Of a stretch of DNA of 64,000 nucleotides, positions 55,700 through 63,982 are shown piece by piece. Under the pieces are notes generated by a model, which was given only the letters and a program-made list of their open reading frames with translations, had not been told where the DNA came from and did not search any database. Position 1 is the first letter of the stretch; the number at the start of each line of letters is the position of its first letter. A program made the translations under genes and the position numbers. The stretch comes from Clostridium_S neuense (GTDB lineage Bacteria > Bacillota > Clostridia > Clostridiales > Clostridiaceae): the NCBI RefSeq assembly GCF_045310695.1, contig NZ_JBJIAA010000003.1, positions 1 to 64,000 on the forward strand, read 5' to 3'.

Positions 55700-56030
55700 A
55701 TTTTATCAGTGCGTTAAATAGAATTTATAAATCTATGTGCTGGTTTTAAGCGAGTAACTGCTTAAGGTATAGAAGGATAATGGGCAAAGCCCAAACCCCG
55801 TGTATGTTTACTCGCTTTTGCCTCAAAAAGATTGAAAGTAAACATATGCGGGGGTTTGGTTTTAACCCATTATCCTTCTAGTCTTAATGATTTTCGAAAT
55901 TACAAGCAAGATTTATTGAAAATTTTTTAAACAGTTTTCTCAATACTATAATTTCACATAAGCGATATTAAGGAAAAATTTTCTCCGTTATACTACGAAA
56001 AATTGGGGCATACAAGTATTTTTGTAGTGG
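55700..56030. repeat. Family 1 repeat, copy E, with 40-base hairpin arms
   Basis: TAGAAGGATAATGGGCAAAG, CCCAAACCCCGTGTATGTTTA (55770-55811) is mirrored by AGTAAACATATGCGGGGG and TTTGGTTTTAACCCATTATCC up to 55880. Outer parts (AATTTATAAATCTATGTG, AGATTTATTGAAAATTTTTTAAAC) are related to the other copies but more diverged. The gap up to 56250 also holds a hairpin GACTTTCTGCAGTGAAGCGG ending AAGAAAGTC (about 56113-56141) and CTGTGAACTGTGCATTATGC (about 56151-56170). Confidence 0.75.
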
Positions 56031-56270
56031 CGAGAAAAAATCTAAATATTTTCAAAATTCTGAATTAAATATGACTCGAGTTTTATTTTTTTTATCCAGA
56101 ATTAAGTTTTAAGACTTTCTGCAGTGAAGCGGAAGAAAGTCAACCTTAACTGTGAACTGTGCATTATGCACTGAAAAAAGTATTACTTGTAGAGTTTTGA
56201 TAAATATATTTTAAAGATTTCAAGCTGTCTATACATAGTATGAGCATGAAATAAGGGGGGGCTATTTACG

Positions 56271-57650
56271 ATAGATTCAGAAGAGGTTTCAAGGTTAGTT
56301 GAAGATAAAAAGGGTGAATTTATATATGCAAATGATAAGATATGGGAGTTTGCAGAGACAAGATTTCAAGAGTATAGGTCTAGTAAGCTTTTATGTGACA
56401 TATTAGAGAAAGAAGGATTTTTTATTACAAAGGCTGTAGCTGGTATGGATACAGCATTTGTTGCTACTTTTGGCAATGGAAAGCCCAAAATTGGTATTTT
56501 AGGGGAATATGATGCTTTATATAATCTAAGTCAAAAGGCTAATATAGATGAGAAGCAAGCAGTTGTTGAGAATGGAAATGGACATGGGTGCGGGCATAAT
56601 GCTTTGGGAGTTGGGGCACTTGCAGCTGTTGTTGCAGTAAAGGATTATATGGTTAAAAATAATCTTAAAGGAACCATATGCTACTTTGGATGTCCGGGAG
56701 AAGAGGGCGGTTCAGGAAAAACCTATATGGTAAGAGAGAAGGTTTTTAGTGATATTGATGCTGCTTTTACATGGCATCCATCAGATGTAACTGGGGTAGT
56801 TGAAGGAAGTACGCTTGCAAATATACAGGCTTATGTAAGATTTTACGGGAAAAGTGCCCATGCAGCAGCATGCCCTCATCTAGGAAGAAGTGCTTTAGAT
56901 GCAGTAGAGCTTATGAATGTTGGAATAAATTATTTAAGAGAACATGTAATAGAAGATGCAAGAATGCACTATGCGCTTACAAACGGTGGAGGACTTTCAC
57001 CTAATGTTGTTCAGGCATTTGCAGAAGAACTTTTACTTGTAAGGGCACCAAAGATGTCACAAGCTAAGGAAATATATGAGAGAGTTAAAAGCATAGCTAA
57101 AGGTGCAGCGCTTATGACAGGCACTAAAGTAGAGATAATATTTGATAAGGCTGCTTCAAATGTTATTGTAAATGATACTTTAAATAAAGTAATGTATGAA
57201 AAACTTTTAGAACTTGAACCAATAAAATTGATTAAAGAAGAAGAAGAGTTTGCTAAAAAGATTAAAAATACATTAGGTGATGAGGAAAAAGCAAGTGGCA
57301 AATTTATAGTAGATTCCGTAAAGGAGTACAAGTTTACAGAAAAGGCTGCACCAGGATCAACAGATGTAGGAGATGTAAGTTTTGTTGTACCAACAGCACA
57401 AATAAATACATCCTGTTGGGCTTCTGGAACTGCTGGTCATTCCTGGCAGGTAGTTTCTCAGGGAAAATGCAGTTATTTACATAAGGCTATGCTTTTAGCA
57501 GGTAAAGCTATGGCCCTTTCAGCCTTAGAACTTTTTGAAAATGATGAAATAATAACAAAGGCAAAGGCAGAACTGAAGGAAAGGCTGAATGGAGAAGAAT
57601 ATGTCTGCCCTATACCGGCTGATGTAAAGCCGCACTTAAAAGTTGAATAA
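56271..57650 (+). CDS. M20 amidohydrolase, AbgB-like, without a normal start codon
   Basis: About 460 residues. AbgB is the B subunit of p-aminobenzoyl-glutamate hydrolase; these proteins cleave N-acyl amino acids in the cytoplasm with two zinc ions. Seen: ILGEYDALYNLSQKA, metal motif GHGCGHNALG, EEGGSGKTYM, HAAACPHLGRSALDAVELMN, GTAGHSWQ. An ATG at 56445 (Met59) would remove about 58 residues that are clearly conserved with the two downstream paralogues (WEFAETRFQEYRSSKLLCDI). In frame before that there is only ATA at 56271 or ACG at 56268, about ten bases after AAGGGGGGG. Translation from a rare ATA/ACG codon, or a recent start-codon mutation, is implied. Confidence 0.82.
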   Translation: MDSEEVSRLVEDKKGEFIYANDKIWEFAETRFQEYRSSKLLCDILEKEGFFITKAVAGMDTAFVATFGNGKPKIGILGEYDALYNLSQKANIDEKQAVVENGNGHGCGHNALGVGALAAVVAVKDYMVKNNLKGTICYFGCPGEEGGSGKTYMVREKVFSDIDAAFTWHPSDVTGVVEGSTLANIQAYVRFYGKSAHAAACPHLGRSALDAVELMNVGINYLREHVIEDARMHYALTNGGGLSPNVVQAFAEELLLVRAPKMSQAKEIYERVKSIAKGAALMTGTKVEIIFDKAASNVIVNDTLNKVMYEKLLELEPIKLIKEEEEFAKKIKNTLGDEEKASGKFIVDSVKEYKFTEKAAPGSTDVGDVSFVVPTAQINTSCWASGTAGHSWQVVSQGKCSYLHKAMLLAGKAMALSALELFENDEIITKAKAELKERLNGEEYVCPIPADVKPHLKVE

Positions 57651-57691
57651 ATGTTGATATAGGCAGCAATATGAAAATGTTGCAAACTAAA

Positions 57692-57762
57692 AACCAGAGT
57701 ACAGTGAAGGATGATTTATCTTCCTTACATCAGAAGCTGTGAATTGTGCATTGTGAGTTGAA
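57692..57762. repeat. Family 2 dispersed repeat
   Basis: AGAGTACAGTGAAGGATGAT with partial inverse ATCTTCCTTACATCAG, followed by GTGAATTGTGCATTGTGAG. It lies between two M20 genes. Confidence 0.6.
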
Positions 57763-57780
57763 TTTAGGGGGCGATTATTG

Positions 57781-58947
57781 ATGAGTACTTTAGAAAAAGC
57801 AGAAGAAATAAAAGAATGGATTATTGACATTAGAAGAGATTTTCATATGCATCCAGAACCATCATATGAAGAATTTCGTACTTCAAATGCTATAGCAGAT
57901 AAACTGCAAGAACTTGGTATTGAGGTGAAACGTGTAGGTAAAACAGGAGTATTGGGTACAATTGTTGGAAAAGAGCCTGGAAAGGTAATTGCTCTTAGGG
58001 CAGATATAGATGCTCTTTCAGTAGAAGAAAAAACAGGTTTGTCTTTTTCATCTAAAAATCCTGGCTTTATGCATGCTTGCGGTCATGATACTCATGCTGC
58101 GATGCTTTTAGGTGCAGCTAAAATTTTATCAAGTATGAAGGATGAACTTAAGGGAACTGTCAAATTTATATTTCAACCAGCTGAAGAAGCTAATGGGGGA
58201 GCAAAATCAATGGTTGATGGAGGAGTTCTAGAAAATCCCAAGGTAGACATGGTAGTTGGTATGCACATATTTTCAATGCTTGACAAGGGATACATAGTTG
58301 CTCAAGAGGGAAGTTTTATGGCTTCAGTTGACCAGTGGAAATTGAATATAAACGGAAAGTCCTGTCATGGATCTTCACCTTGGGAAGGACATGATGCTAT
58401 AGTTTGTGCTGCCGCTGTAATAAACGGACTTCAAACTATTGTAAGCAGAGTAAATGATGCAAGAAATCCTATAGTAATAAATGTAGGTACGATGAATGCT
58501 GGAGAAAGATTTAATGTTGTTCCTGGAAAGGCTGCACTTACAGGTGCAAATAGAACATTTTCAAAGTATTCAAGAGAAATGATGCCAAAATGGATGGAAA
58601 AAGTTATAAAAAGTACTTGTGAAGCTTATGATTGTACTTATGATTTTGAATATACATGGGGCTGTAATATAACAGAAAATAGTAAAGAGGTTACTGATTT
58701 TGTTAAAAAATCTGTTTCAAAAATTGTTGGTGAAAATAAGGTTATTGGTGCTGATAAAATAATGGGTTCAGAGGACTTTGGAGAATATTCAAGTAAAGTT
58801 CCAGGAATGATTATGATACTGGGCGGTGGAAATAAAGAAAAGGGAATTTGCTATTCTCAGCACTCAAATCATTTTATGATAGACGAGGATAGTTTGCCTA
58901 CAGGTGCTGCAAGTTATGCTCAAGTAGTAGTAGATTTCTTGCAGTAA
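57781..58947 (+). CDS. M20D amidohydrolase, AbgA/aminoacylase-like (first copy)
   Basis: 388 residues from ATG 57781 (AGGGGG upstream; TTG 57778 also in frame). M20D enzymes hydrolyse N-acyl amino acids or p-aminobenzoyl-glutamate. Metal residues are visible: Cys100 and His102 in MHACGHDTH, Glu135/Glu136 in FQPAEEA, His162 in GMHIFS, and the late His in QHSNHFMIDED. The dimerisation lid lies at about 185-295. Adjacent to the AbgB-like genes and to a near-copy (59097-60266). Likely works on imported peptides or acyl amino acids; specificity unknown. Confidence 0.9.
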   Translation: MSTLEKAEEIKEWIIDIRRDFHMHPEPSYEEFRTSNAIADKLQELGIEVKRVGKTGVLGTIVGKEPGKVIALRADIDALSVEEKTGLSFSSKNPGFMHACGHDTHAAMLLGAAKILSSMKDELKGTVKFIFQPAEEANGGAKSMVDGGVLENPKVDMVVGMHIFSMLDKGYIVAQEGSFMASVDQWKLNINGKSCHGSSPWEGHDAIVCAAAVINGLQTIVSRVNDARNPIVINVGTMNAGERFNVVPGKAALTGANRTFSKYSREMMPKWMEKVIKSTCEAYDCTYDFEYTWGCNITENSKEVTDFVKKSVSKIVGENKVIGADKIMGSEDFGEYSSKVPGMIMILGGGNKEKGICYSQHSNHFMIDEDSLPTGAASYAQVVVDFLQ

Positions 58948-58954
58948 TTTTAAT

Positions 58955-58985
58955 AAAAAGCATTCATTCTTATGGGTGCTTTTTG
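58955..58985 (+). terminator. Intrinsic terminator
   Basis: Stem AAAAGCATTCAT / ATGGGTGCTTTT (two G-T pairs) with a four-base loop and TTTTT. Confidence 0.7.
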
Positions 58986-58994
58986 GCATAAAAT

Positions 58995-59078
58995 GAGTTT
59001 ATTAAAGAAGTTAAGGAAAAATTAAATGGTGGAGTGTATACTTCAATTATTTCTAAGGGCGCAGAATCTAATAAATAA
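58995..59078 (+). pseudogene. Relic of the C-terminus of an AbgB-like gene
   Basis: A frame reads EFIKEVKEKLNGGVYTSIIS and ends with KGAESNK and TAA. It resembles the end of the AbgB-like proteins here (EFKERLGGETYKCPIP, ELKERLNGEEYVCPIP). There is no start; the segment lies between the two AbgA-like genes, where a deleted B partner could have been. Confidence 0.4.
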
Positions 59079-59096
59079 AAAGGTGGGTAAGTAAAA

Positions 59097-60266
59097 ATGG
59101 AAGTGTTAGATAAAGCAAAGGAGATAAAGGAATGGATTGTTGAGTTAAGAAGAGATTTTCATATGTATCCAGAGCCATCCTTTGAGGAAATAAGGACATC
59201 TAGTATAGTTGAAAAAAAATTAGAAGAAATGAATATAGAGGTCAAGCGTATAGGCAAAACTGGAATTATTGGAATACTTAATGGAGGCAAACCAGGGAAA
59301 GTTATAGGACTTCGTGCAGATATGGATGCACTTTCAGTATATGAAGAAACAGGATTACCCTTTGCATCGAAGAACGAAGGTTTTATGCATGCTTGTGGAC
59401 ATGATTCACATATATCAATGCTTCTTGGGGCTGCGAAAATTTTATCTGATATGAAAGATAAGATTAGTGGTACTGTAAAATTTATTTTTCAACCTGCTGA
59501 AGAAGCCGCGGGAGGAGCAAAAGCAATGATTTCAGGAGGGGCACTTGAAAATCCTAAGTTAGATATGATATACGGTATACATATAGCATCAGCAGTTGAA
59601 ACTGGAAAGGTAGTTGCCCAAGAAGGACAATTTATGGCGTCTGGTGATGAATGGAAGTTAGTTATAAAAGGTAAGTCTTGTCATGGATCTTCACCTTGGG
59701 AGGGACATGACGTAATGGTGTGTACTGCTGCTGTAATTAATGGGCTTCAAACTATTGTAAGCAGAGTGAATGATGTTAGAAATCCTATTGTAATAAATAT
59801 AGGAACCGCTAATGGCGGTGAAAGATTTAATGTAGTTCCAGGTGAAATGACGCTTACAGGAATGAATAGGACCTTTACCGAATATGCAAGGGAAATGATG
59901 CCAAAATGGATGGAAAAGGTGATTAAAAGTACCTGTGAAACTTATGATTGTACATATGAATTGGAATACAAGCTAGGTTTTGAAGTAACCATCAATGATC
60001 CTAAAATTACGGAATTTGTGAAGAAATCTGTGAGAAAAGTAGTTGGAGAAAGTAATGTACTTGGAGCTGAAAAGGGAATGGGATCAGAAGATTTTTCAGA
60101 GTATTTAAAATTGGTTCCAGGAATGATTATGATGCTTGGAACAAGAAATGAAGAAAAAAATTGTGTTTTCCCTCAGCATTCAAATCATTATTTAATTGAT
60201 GAAGATAGTCTTCCTATAGGAACATCCTGCTACGTTCAAGTTGCACTAGACTATTTAAGTAAATAA
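59097..60266 (+). CDS. M20D amidohydrolase, AbgA/aminoacylase-like (second copy)
   Basis: 389 residues, clearly a tandem duplicate of the preceding AbgA-like gene (long shared runs such as MPKWMEKVIKSTCE and RNPIVINIGT). Same metal residues: MHACGHDSH, FQPAEEA, YGIHIAS, QHSNHYLIDED. Start ATG 59097 with AAAGGTGG upstream. Differences are concentrated in the lid (GGERFNVVPGEMTLTGMNRT) and may alter specificity. Confidence 0.9.
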   Translation: MEVLDKAKEIKEWIVELRRDFHMYPEPSFEEIRTSSIVEKKLEEMNIEVKRIGKTGIIGILNGGKPGKVIGLRADMDALSVYEETGLPFASKNEGFMHACGHDSHISMLLGAAKILSDMKDKISGTVKFIFQPAEEAAGGAKAMISGGALENPKLDMIYGIHIASAVETGKVVAQEGQFMASGDEWKLVIKGKSCHGSSPWEGHDVMVCTAAVINGLQTIVSRVNDVRNPIVINIGTANGGERFNVVPGEMTLTGMNRTFTEYAREMMPKWMEKVIKSTCETYDCTYELEYKLGFEVTINDPKITEFVKKSVRKVVGESNVLGAEKGMGSEDFSEYLKLVPGMIMMLGTRNEEKNCVFPQHSNHYLIDEDSLPIGTSCYVQVALDYLSK

Positions 60267-60335
60267 AATTAAAGAGATTTGTATTGAGATGGTATTCTTT
60301 TTTTACTCTAAACTTATAAAAAGGGTGGTAATAAT

Positions 60336-61754
60336 ATGGACAAAATAGAAAAGGTATCTTCTATAATTGAAGAGAAAAAGAAATTATTTATTGAAGTTAA
60401 CGATGCGATATGGGACTTTGCAGAAATTAGATTTAAAGAGAAAAAATCTGCTGATTTACTTTGTGACATACTTGAAAAAGAAGATTTTGATGTAAAAAGA
60501 TCTGTGGGAGGTATGGAAACAGCATTTATAGCATCCTACGGTAGTGGAAAACCTAAGATAGCTATTTTAGGTGAATACGATGCATTATTTAATATGAATC
60601 AGGAAGCTGGAACAGCTGAAAAGAAAGCCGTATGCCCTGGGGAAAATGGACATGGCTGCGGTCATAATGCACTTGGAGCAGGAGCACTTGCAGCAGTTGT
60701 TGGTGTAAAAGATTATATGAAAGAAAACAATATTCAAGGTACTATATGTTACTTTGGATGTCCTGCAGAAGAAGGCGGTTCGGGTAAAACTTTTATGGTA
60801 AAGCAGGGGCTTTTTAATGATGTTGATTTAGCTTTGACTTGGCATCCAGATACTATAAATCAAATAACAAGTACAAGTTCTTTAGCTGATATTGAGGTGT
60901 ATTTTAAGTTCTATGGAAAAAGTGCACATGCAGCAGCTTGTCCACATTTAGGAAGAAGTGCTTTAGATGCAATAGAATTGATGAATATAGGTGTTAATTA
61001 TTTAAGAGAACATGTTATTCCAGAGGCAAGAATGCATTATGCAATGACTAACGGAGGAGGACTTTCACCAAATGTTGTACAAGCTAATGCAGAAGTTGTT
61101 TATTTGCTTCGTGCTCCTAAGTTTTCACAGGTTAAAGAAATATATGATCGTGTAGTGAATATAGCTAAGGGAGCAGCACTAATGACAGATACAAAATTTG
61201 AAATAGTATTTGATTGTGCAGATTCTAACTTAATTCCTAACGATACTCTTGGAAAAGTAATGTATAAGTACCTAGAAAAGCTTGGACCAGTTAGAGTGGA
61301 TAAAAACGATATTGAATTTGCAGAAAAACTAAGAAGTACTTTGTCTGAAGAAGAAAAAAATGCTGAACTTAAGAATCTAAGTAAAGAATTAAAGGAAAAA
61401 GCAAAGGAAAGTCCAATAGCTAATTTTATAAAGCCATTTGAATCAAGCAATGAAACTATGCCTGGTACTACAGATGTTGCAGATGTAAGTTGGGTTGTAC
61501 CAACATCTCAATGTAACACTTCGACCTGGATGCTTGGAACACCAGGTCATTCATGGCAGGCAGTTGCACAGGGAAAATCAACTTTGTGCCATAAAGGGTT
61601 GCTTCTTGCAGGCAAGGTAATGGCATTATCTGCAATTGAAGCTTTCGAAAACAAAAGTATTATAGATGAAGCAAAAGCAGAACTCAAAGAAAGACTTGAT
61701 GGAGAAGAGTATGTTTCACCTATTCCAGATGGAGCAAAACCCAAATTAGAGTAG
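60336..61754 (+). CDS. M20 amidohydrolase, AbgB-like (second copy)
   Basis: 472 residues. Complete N-terminus (VSSIIEEKKKLFIEVNDAIW) that supports the extension of the first copy. Conserved: LGEYDALFNMNQEA, GHGCGHNALG, EEGGSGKTFM, HAAACPHLGRSALDAIELMN, TTDVADVSWVVP, GTPGHSWQ. AAAGGGTGG precedes ATG 60336. Its stop TAG lies within the start of a family-2 repeat. Confidence 0.92.
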   Translation: MDKIEKVSSIIEEKKKLFIEVNDAIWDFAEIRFKEKKSADLLCDILEKEDFDVKRSVGGMETAFIASYGSGKPKIAILGEYDALFNMNQEAGTAEKKAVCPGENGHGCGHNALGAGALAAVVGVKDYMKENNIQGTICYFGCPAEEGGSGKTFMVKQGLFNDVDLALTWHPDTINQITSTSSLADIEVYFKFYGKSAHAAACPHLGRSALDAIELMNIGVNYLREHVIPEARMHYAMTNGGGLSPNVVQANAEVVYLLRAPKFSQVKEIYDRVVNIAKGAALMTDTKFEIVFDCADSNLIPNDTLGKVMYKYLEKLGPVRVDKNDIEFAEKLRSTLSEEEKNAELKNLSKELKEKAKESPIANFIKPFESSNETMPGTTDVADVSWVVPTSQCNTSTWMLGTPGHSWQAVAQGKSTLCHKGLLLAGKVMALSAIEAFENKSIIDEAKAELKERLDGEEYVSPIPDGAKPKLE

Positions 61755-61795
61755 AGAGTAGGGAGTAGAGAGAAGGATGGTTTTACTCTATTTAA
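61750..61795. repeat. Family 2 repeat fragment at the AbgB stop codon
   Basis: AGAGTAGAGAGTAGGGAGTA followed by GAGAAGGATGGTTTTACTC. The first TAG is the stop of the AbgB-like gene. The rest up to 61983 is AT-rich leader with GGAGGAGAA before the next gene. Confidence 0.55.
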
Positions 61796-61983
61796 TTATG
61801 GAAAATCTTTAAATTTGTTTTATAAATCTAATTCTTTAATTATTTTTATAAATAAGTGTTATCATTAAGTTTTAAAAATTTTCTGCCAAAGTGTAAAAAT
61901 AACCTTCGTTCTACTTGTTACTCTTAATGTTTTGAAACTACTTGTAATTTAAGTATTTCAAATATATATACGGAGGAGAACTT

Positions 61984-63426
61984 ATGAAAAATATTAATGA
62001 AGTAATAAAGCTAATTGAAGAAAAACAGGATATATATACAAAAGCTTGTGATAGAATTTGGGAGTTCGCAGAAACAAGATTTGAGGAATACAAATCTTCG
62101 GAGCTTTTACGTAGAATTTTAAAAGAGGAAGAATTTAGAGTAACAGAAGGCATAGCTGATATGAAAACAGCATTTGTTGCTTGTTATGGCAGCGGAAAAC
62201 CTGTAATTGCATTTTTAGGAGAATTTGATGCATTATATGGAATGAGCCAAAAAGCAGATTTACCTGTTAAAGAGCCAATTGTAAAAGGTGGCAAAGGTCA
62301 TGGGTGTGGGCACCATGCTTTAGGTACGGGTGCTATGGCAGCTGCTATTGCAGTTAAGGATTATATGAAGAAACATAATATAGAAGGAACTGTAAGATTT
62401 TATGGATGTCCTGGAGAAGAAAGTGGTTCAGGAAAAGCGTATATAGCTAGAGAGGGATATTTTAAAGATGTTGATGCAGCATTAACCTGGCATCCAGGAA
62501 GCGAAAATGCTGTGTGGTCAATGAATTTCTTAGCAACACTTCAAGTTTATTTCAAGTTTCACGGAAAAAGTGCACATGCAGCAGCTTGTCCACATTTAGG
62601 AAGAAGTGCTTTAGATGCTGTGGAACTTATGAATGTAGGTGCAAATTTTCTTCGTGAGCATGTTATACAAGAGGCAAGAATTCATTACGCTATAACTGAT
62701 GGAGGAGGACTTTCACCAAACGTAGTGCAGGCAAATGCAGCAGTTCTTTATCAAATTCGTGCACCTAAAATGAAGGATGCAAAGGCAATATATGATAGGG
62801 TTGTAAATATTGCTAAGGGTGCAGCACTTATGACTGATACAGAACTTGAAATTGTTTTTGATAGGGGAAGCTCAAATCTTATTCTTAATGATACTCTAGA
62901 TAAAGTGCTTTACAAGAATTTTGAAAAGGTTGGACCTGTTGCGGTAGATAGAGATGATATAGAATTTGCCAAAGAGATAAGGAAAACTTTAAGTGATAGG
63001 GAAAAGAAAGTAAATGAAGAGAAGCTTTCTAACTATTATGGAAGTGAAGCTGAAAAGATGGCAGAAGAAATAAAGAACAAAGAAGTAATAGATATAGTAT
63101 ATCCATATAGAAAAACCAATGAGGTTATGCCTGGTTCTACGGATGTTGGAGACGTAAGCTGGAATACTCCAACAGCTCAAATAACAACAGTTTGCTATGC
63201 AAAGGATACTCCAGGACATTCCTGGCAGTTAGTGGCACAGGGAAAAGAAAAGCTTTTTCATAAGGGAATGCTTGAGGCTAGTAAGGTACTTGCACTTTCA
63301 GGCATAGAACTTTTTGAGAATCACGAACTTATTGAAAAGGCAAAGAGTGAGTTTAAAGAAAGACTTGGCGGCGAGACATACAAATGTCCGATACCAAAGA
63401 ATATTAAACCATCTCCTATTCGCTAA
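61984..63426 (+). CDS. M20 amidohydrolase, AbgB-like (third copy)
   Basis: 480 residues with the same motif set (FLGEFDALYGMSQKA, GHGCGHHALG, EESGSGKAYI, HAAACPHLGRSALDAVELMN, STDVGDVSWNTP, DTPGHSWQ). It is the most diverged of the three: EESGSG replaces EEGGSG and GHHALG replaces GHNALG. Very good CGGAGGAG before ATG 61984. Last gene of the amidohydrolase array. Confidence 0.92.
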   Translation: MKNINEVIKLIEEKQDIYTKACDRIWEFAETRFEEYKSSELLRRILKEEEFRVTEGIADMKTAFVACYGSGKPVIAFLGEFDALYGMSQKADLPVKEPIVKGGKGHGCGHHALGTGAMAAAIAVKDYMKKHNIEGTVRFYGCPGEESGSGKAYIAREGYFKDVDAALTWHPGSENAVWSMNFLATLQVYFKFHGKSAHAAACPHLGRSALDAVELMNVGANFLREHVIQEARIHYAITDGGGLSPNVVQANAAVLYQIRAPKMKDAKAIYDRVVNIAKGAALMTDTELEIVFDRGSSNLILNDTLDKVLYKNFEKVGPVAVDRDDIEFAKEIRKTLSDREKKVNEEKLSNYYGSEAEKMAEEIKNKEVIDIVYPYRKTNEVMPGSTDVGDVSWNTPTAQITTVCYAKDTPGHSWQLVAQGKEKLFHKGMLEASKVLALSGIELFENHELIEKAKSEFKERLGGETYKCPIPKNIKPSPIR

Positions 63427-63510
63427 TGGGATGGAAAATAATATAGATTTAAAACTTTAAACATAGAAATTAAGACTTTCTATAATGAAAAGAAAGTCAA
63501 ACTTCACTTT

Positions 63511-63828
63511 TTATTTTTGGCTGTATTTTTTTATTGCTTTAGGATTTATAAAACTTACTGCAATTGAAAATAGGCACATTATAATTGCAAAAAAAAGATT
63601 ATCAATAATTTTGAAAAGTGTTAAAAGAGAAATAATAATGCACATTAATCCGAAGATTGAATACAATTTTTGAGTGTATTTTGTAAAACCTTTTTCGTTT
63701 TTTATAAGATTATATTCTTTTGTTAATTTTAGTAGCTTTGATGGACTAATAATAGCTGTAAGGAAGCTCATGATTCCAGCTATTAAGACAAATAAAAGTA
63801 ATGTATTCATTAAAATATTTCTAATCAT
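63511..63828 (-). CDS. Small membrane protein of unknown function
   Basis: 105 residues with three hydrophobic segments (about 5-28, 58-75 and 78-97) and charged loops (KLLKLTKEYNLIKNEKGFTK). I do not recognise the family. ATG 63828 has AAGGAG 13 bases upstream, so the frame is probably real. The convergent gap to the AbgB stop is 85 bases and includes a GACTTTCT / AGAAAGTC hairpin (about 63472-63496). Confidence 0.55.
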   Translation of the reverse strand: MIRNILMNTLLLFVLIAGIMSFLTAIISPSKLLKLTKEYNLIKNEKGFTKYTQKLYSIFGLMCIIISLLTLFKIIDNLFFAIIMCLFSIAVSFINPKAIKKYSQK

Positions 63829-63982
63829 AGTACATAATGCTCCTTCATAAAATTATTTATAAACTTTAAAATTTGTTATCGCAATAAATTATATATGATA
63901 TTATAATTATAATACTAGTAATTGGCAAAGTGTACATTTTATGAATGAAAATAAGAAAATTTTTTAATTTGAGGCGATACAT

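Noticed and set aside
55770..55880. CRISPR-like or phage attachment repeat
   Set aside because: It is one inverted pair within a dispersed palindromic family; there are no regular spacers and no cas genes.
63485..63673. 62-codon plus-strand frame after the last AbgB-like gene
   Set aside because: It is antisense to the small membrane protein gene, which has the better ribosome binding site and membrane pattern.
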